Below are positions 7,060-9,200 of a DNA stretch of 9,200 nt, piece after piece (positions within the stretch are counted from its first letter, which is position 1; every line of letters starts with the position of its first letter). The DNA is from Wenzhouxiangellaceae bacterium (GTDB lineage: Bacteria; Pseudomonadota; Gammaproteobacteria; Xanthomonadales; Wenzhouxiangellaceae). The position numbers were made by a program, and so were the translations under genes. The notes under the pieces are model-generated. The model searched no databases and was not told the origin of the DNA. It was given only the letters and a program-made list of their open reading frames with translations. The stretch lies in the NCBI GenBank assembly GCA_023258355.1, contig JALQZL010000056.1:1-9200 (forward strand), given 5' to 3'.

Positions 7060-7739
7060 ATGCGATAGCTGATTTCAATATCATCGGCCACGCGAAGCCC
7101 GCCCCCCAACGCAGAGAACGGTTCAATGCCCAGCTTGGATAGTTGCCAGCTCGCAACACCTGAGCCGATCAGTTGGTCTGCTTCCCAATGAAGCAGCATC
7201 GGCAGTGTTTGGGTGGATACCTGGCCTGCCACAGAGACCAGCACTTCCACCTCAGGCATGGGGCGGTCTCCTGAAATCGAGAGGCTTTGGACCCTGATGA
7301 CGGGATGAGCGGTGGCATTGAGTTGGGTTTCAGAGCGCATATTGGCCCGCGTGCCATCAATGGCAGCGTCAGGCAGATTGGGCTCAAGTCCTGCCTCCGC
7401 CCGCCAGTTTGGTGGGTCAACGAGAAAGTCATCGATGTCAACTGCTATGCTGAACACAGACTCTGTCCAAGGCTCGGCCAACACCAAGCGCCCTGAGAGT
7501 GCCTCGCTGCCGATTACATGGGCGTGCCCAAAGGCCTTCAGTGGCCCAGTGGGGGTTAGGTGGACACGAAAGACCGACCGCTGGGGGTCGATGAGAAAGG
7601 GTTGACCTGCTGGCCAGACAACCGGGGGCCAGTCAGGTGGCGGTGAGGCTGGCATCGACCATGGCTTTGGCGCACAGCCGGCCATCACCAACGCACAGAT
7701 GCTCATAAAACACCCCGTTAACCCTCTTTTCATGTTCAC
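7020..7739 (-). CDS. YceI-like lipoprotein
   Basis: This is a protein of about 239 residues with a lipoprotein signal peptide: Lys-Arg, a hydrophobic core SICALVM and a lipobox MAGC, giving lipidated Cys22. A Pro/Trp-rich tether follows (residues about 23-47). The remainder has YceI-family features: DPQRSVFRVHL, then FGHAHVI (about 70-76), an SGRLVLAEP strand, the segment ANMRSETQLNATAHPVI, and a C-terminal strand region ending in EISYRIYAV. No Asp follows the lipid Cys at +2, so outer-membrane attachment is expected. The start is set by the ribosome binding site: GAGGA lies 8 bases before GTG 7739, against 14 before the in-frame ATG 7733 and 5 before TTG 7742. It is divergent from trmJ and overlaps ung at the 3' end. 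Its ligand is unknown; isoprenoid binding is known for other YceI-fold members. This family assignment is less certain than for the protein at 3946. Confidence 0.8.
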   Translation of the reverse strand: MNMKRGLTGCFMSICALVMAGCAPKPWSMPASPPPDWPPVVWPAGQPFLIDPQRSVFRVHLTPTGPLKAFGHAHVIGSEALSGRLVLAEPWTESVFSIAVDIDDFLVDPPNWRAEAGLEPNLPDAAIDGTRANMRSETQLNATAHPVIRVQSLSISGDRPMPEVEVLVSVAGQVSTQTLPMLLHWEADQLIGSGVASWQLSKLGIEPFSALGGGLRVADDIEISYRIYAVSGKDQSIGD

Positions 7740-7747
7740 CAAGCGAT

Positions 7748-7752
7748 TCCTC
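7748..7752 (-). promoter_or_regulatory. Ribosome binding site deciding the YceI-like lipoprotein start
   Basis: GAGGA on the - strand is the only good Shine-Dalgarno match upstream of the lipoprotein. Its distance is 8 bases to GTG 7739, 14 to ATG 7733 and 5 to TTG 7742, which favours GTG. The three starts differ only at the extreme N-terminus of the signal peptide. Confidence 0.5.
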
Positions 7753-7825
7753 AGTATGCTGTTGTCTGAAACCTAAAGCCTACTCCCTTGGTTGTGATGG
7801 TGGGGAGAGTCGCCAGTCCATATCC

Positions 7826-7831
7826 TATAAT
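7826..7831 (+). promoter_or_regulatory. Consensus -10 element of trmJ, probably giving a leaderless mRNA
   Basis: This is a perfect TATAAT in the 98-bp divergent gap between the lipoprotein and trmJ. It is followed by six bases (GGCGGT) and then the trmJ ATG, so the expected start of transcription falls on or next to the A of ATG. No -35 match is seen at 16-18 bases upstream, and TGn is absent before the hexamer. I cannot exclude a chance match. Confidence 0.5.
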
Positions 7832-7837
7832 GGCGGT

Positions 7838-8665
7838 ATGCCACTTTCTATCGCTTCTCAGATTCGCATCGTGCTGGTGGGTACCACCCATCCAGGCAAT
7901 ATCGGTTCGGCCGCGCGAGCCATGAAAGTGATGGGGCTCAACCAAATGGTTTTGGTCGGGCCCAAGCACTTCCCCAGTGGGGAAGCCACCGCACTGGCAT
8001 CCAGTGCAGATGACATTCTCGCCAATGCCACCGTGGTGGATACTTTCGAACAAGCCATCGCGGGTTGTCGTCTTGTTGTGGGCACAACAGCGCATGCCCG
8101 GGCGTTGCCATGGCCCACGCTAGATCTAAAGGGGGCAGCAGCGCGAGTGGTTGATGAGGCATCACAACATGAAGTGGCTGTGGTATTCGGGCGGGAGAAA
8201 ACGGGCCTACACAACACTGAAGTCGAACGGTGCCACTACATTGTCACGATTCCAACAGCCGAGGAATATACCTCGCTAAACTTGGCACAAGCCATTCAGT
8301 TAATGAGTTATGAATTACGCCTGGCAGCGCTTGATCAGTCAGGCCACACACCGCCGAGGGAGACGCCACCCAGTGATTGGGTGCCGGAGCCTGCTGAGCG
8401 ATTGGAGGTCTTTTTTGAGCGATTGGAGGCAGGGCTGTTGCATGTGGGTTTTCTTAACCCAGCTCAGCCCAAGCGACTGATGCAACGCCTGAGGCGGCTG
8501 TTTCTTCGTGCGCGGCCTGATGAAAATGAGCTCAACATCTTAAATGGGATTGCAAGCGCTTTGATTCAGTCCGAGCCTCGTCATGTGGAGAGCCCACCAT
8601 CGCCGAAATCAAAAGCCACACTCTCAAACGAGACGGCGCCCAATGCAATACCGAAGGCAGATTAG
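7838..8665 (+). CDS. trmJ: tRNA (cytidine/uridine-32 2'-O)-methyltransferase TrmJ
   Basis: This is a 275-residue SPOUT-class methyltransferase that uses S-adenosylmethionine to methylate the ribose 2'-OH of C32/U32 in the anticodon loop of several tRNAs. The N-terminal motif HPGNIGSAARAMK (18-30) carries the conserved catalytic Arg (R26). The cofactor-binding knot is formed by FGREKTGL (117-124), IPT (138-140) and SLNLAQA (146-152). The C-terminal domain (about 187-243: ERLEVFFERLEAGLL, GFLNP, LMQRLRRLFLRARPDENELNILNGI) is the one that distinguishes TrmJ from the smaller TrmL. Residues about 244-275 are a low-complexity Pro/Ser/Lys tail beyond the usual end; the E. coli protein has about 246 residues. 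ATG 7838 is the only sensible start, and upstream there is no Shine-Dalgarno sequence but a consensus -10. Its stop is 3 bp before dapE, implying co-transcription. Confidence 0.94.
   Translation: MPLSIASQIRIVLVGTTHPGNIGSAARAMKVMGLNQMVLVGPKHFPSGEATALASSADDILANATVVDTFEQAIAGCRLVVGTTAHARALPWPTLDLKGAAARVVDEASQHEVAVVFGREKTGLHNTEVERCHYIVTIPTAEEYTSLNLAQAIQLMSYELRLAALDQSGHTPPRETPPSDWVPEPAERLEVFFERLEAGLLHVGFLNPAQPKRLMQRLRRLFLRARPDENELNILNGIASALIQSEPRHVESPPSPKSKATLSNETAPNAIPKAD
8396..8429 (+). repeat. Pair of 13-bp direct repeats inside trmJ
   Basis: GAGCGATTGGAGG occurs exactly at 8396-8408 and 8417-8429, 21 bases apart, so both copies are in frame. They encode ERLE-V-F-F-ERLE in the first helix of the TrmJ C-terminal domain. 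The seven-residue period suits an amphipathic helix. This is probably a coding coincidence or a short duplication rather than a mobile repeat. Confidence 0.6.
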
Positions 8666-8668
8666 CGC

Positions 8669-9200
8669 ATGGATGTCATCACACTGACCAAAACCTTAAT
8701 CGAGCGTCCCTCAATCACACCCCATGATGAGGGTTGCCAACCACTGCTGGCTGAATTACTCACAAACGCAGGTTTTGCCGTCTCCCACCACCGTTTTGGC
8801 CAAGTGGATAATCTCCTAGCCACCCATGTGGGTTGTCCGGATGACTCGACGTCAGGGTCGCCGCATCTCATGTGGATCGGGCATACCGATGTCGTCCCGC
8901 CAGGCCCTGAGGCGCAGTGGACGAGTCCACCATTCAAAGCCGTTGAGCGCGGGGGTGCCTTGTATGGACGAGGCGTGGCTGACATGAAAGGCTCGGTGGC
9001 TGCCATGGTGGTCGCGCTCATTGATTTTGTGAAAGCCCATCCCAGCCATCCTGGCAGAGTATCTTTGGCACTCACATCGGATGAGGAGGGGCCAGCCATC
9101 GATGGTATTCGCGCGCTGGTGGGCACGCTGCAATCAGAGTCACTCATGCCTGATGTGTGTCTAGTGGGGGAGCCGTCAAGCCAAGCGGTATTGGGTGATC
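8669..9200 (+). CDS. dapE: Succinyl-diaminopimelate desuccinylase, 5' part (runs off the right edge)
   Basis: The first 177 residues of an M20-family di-zinc hydrolase are visible. DapE cleaves N-succinyl-LL-2,6-diaminopimelate to succinate and LL-diaminopimelate, in the pathway to meso-diaminopimelate for peptidoglycan and to lysine. The N-terminus (LTKTLIERPSITPHDEGCQ) is typical. Metal ligands and catalytic residues are all present: H72 in GHTDVVPPG, with D74, D105 in GRGVADMKG, catalytic E139 and ligand E140 in TSDEEGPAIDG, and E168 in VGEPS. The spacing agrees with H. influenzae DapE. The PP(G)...W...PPF and TSDEEGPAIDG patterns favour DapE over ArgE or other M20 peptidases. ATG 8669 follows the trmJ stop by 3 bp with only a weak AAGG 11 bases upstream, so translational coupling is likely. 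The dimerisation domain and the C-terminal zinc ligand lie beyond the window. Confidence 0.93.
   Translation, partial: MDVITLTKTLIERPSITPHDEGCQPLLAELLTNAGFAVSHHRFGQVDNLLATHVGCPDDSTSGSPHLMWIGHTDVVPPGPEAQWTSPPFKAVERGGALYGRGVADMKGSVAAMVVALIDFVKAHPSHPGRVSLALTSDEEGPAIDGIRALVGTLQSESLMPDVCLVGEPSSQAVLGD

Noticed and set aside
8662..9147. Minus-strand frame of 161 codons opposite dapE
   Set aside because: The + strand encodes DapE with all its metal ligands; the reverse frame is a Ser/Thr/Pro-rich shadow without motifs.

Overview
This looks like an ordinary, gene-dense chromosomal stretch from a free-living Gram-negative proteobacterium, most likely a gammaproteobacterium. GC is a little above 50 % by eye. 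The evidence is the gene content (a cytochrome b561 followed by a YceI protein, E. coli-like TrmJ with its C-terminal domain, family-1 Ung, DapE), Sec signal peptides and a lipobox. I see no tRNA, rRNA, transposase, integrase, phage gene, CRISPR array or sharp composition change. No gene-free stretch exceeds 140 bp.

Layout. (1) Bases 1-293 are the 3' end of an unidentified + strand gene. (2) Bases 429-5232 hold four co-directional genes: a secreted M14-family zinc carboxypeptidase-like protein with a C-terminal glutamine-amidotransferase-like segment, a cytochrome b561, a periplasmic YceI-domain protein, and a seven-helix membrane protein I do not recognise. The last three are packed tightly (14-bp and 6-bp gaps) and probably form one transcript. 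(3) A type-2 ferredoxin/flavodoxin-NADP+ reductase runs on the - strand (5227-6264) and overlaps the 7-TM gene tail to tail by 6 bp. (4) Divergent from it is ung (6364-7059). It overlaps, tail to tail by 40 bp, a - strand lipoprotein with a second YceI-like domain (7020-7739). (5) Divergent from that is trmJ (7838-8665), followed after 3 bp by the 5' part of dapE, which runs off the right edge.

How the genes fit together. The b561/YceI pair matches the yceJ-yceI arrangement known from E. coli. Cytochrome b561 proteins move electrons at the quinone level in the inner membrane, and YceI-fold proteins bind isoprenoid lipids in the periplasm, so a shared role in quinone or isoprenoid redox or transport is plausible. 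The 7-TM protein at the end of this cluster is the least explained gene here. The other genes are housekeeping: uracil repair, tRNA position-32 2'-O-methylation and lysine/diaminopimelate synthesis.

Regulation visible in the sequence is limited. A perfect TATAAT lies six bases before the trmJ start, and an extended -10-like element lies eight bases before the ung start. Neither gene has a clear Shine-Dalgarno sequence, so both may be transcribed as leaderless or nearly leaderless mRNAs. I found no convincing new multi-gene system. The best leads are the orphan 7-TM protein, the second YceI-like lipoprotein and the leaderless start configuration.
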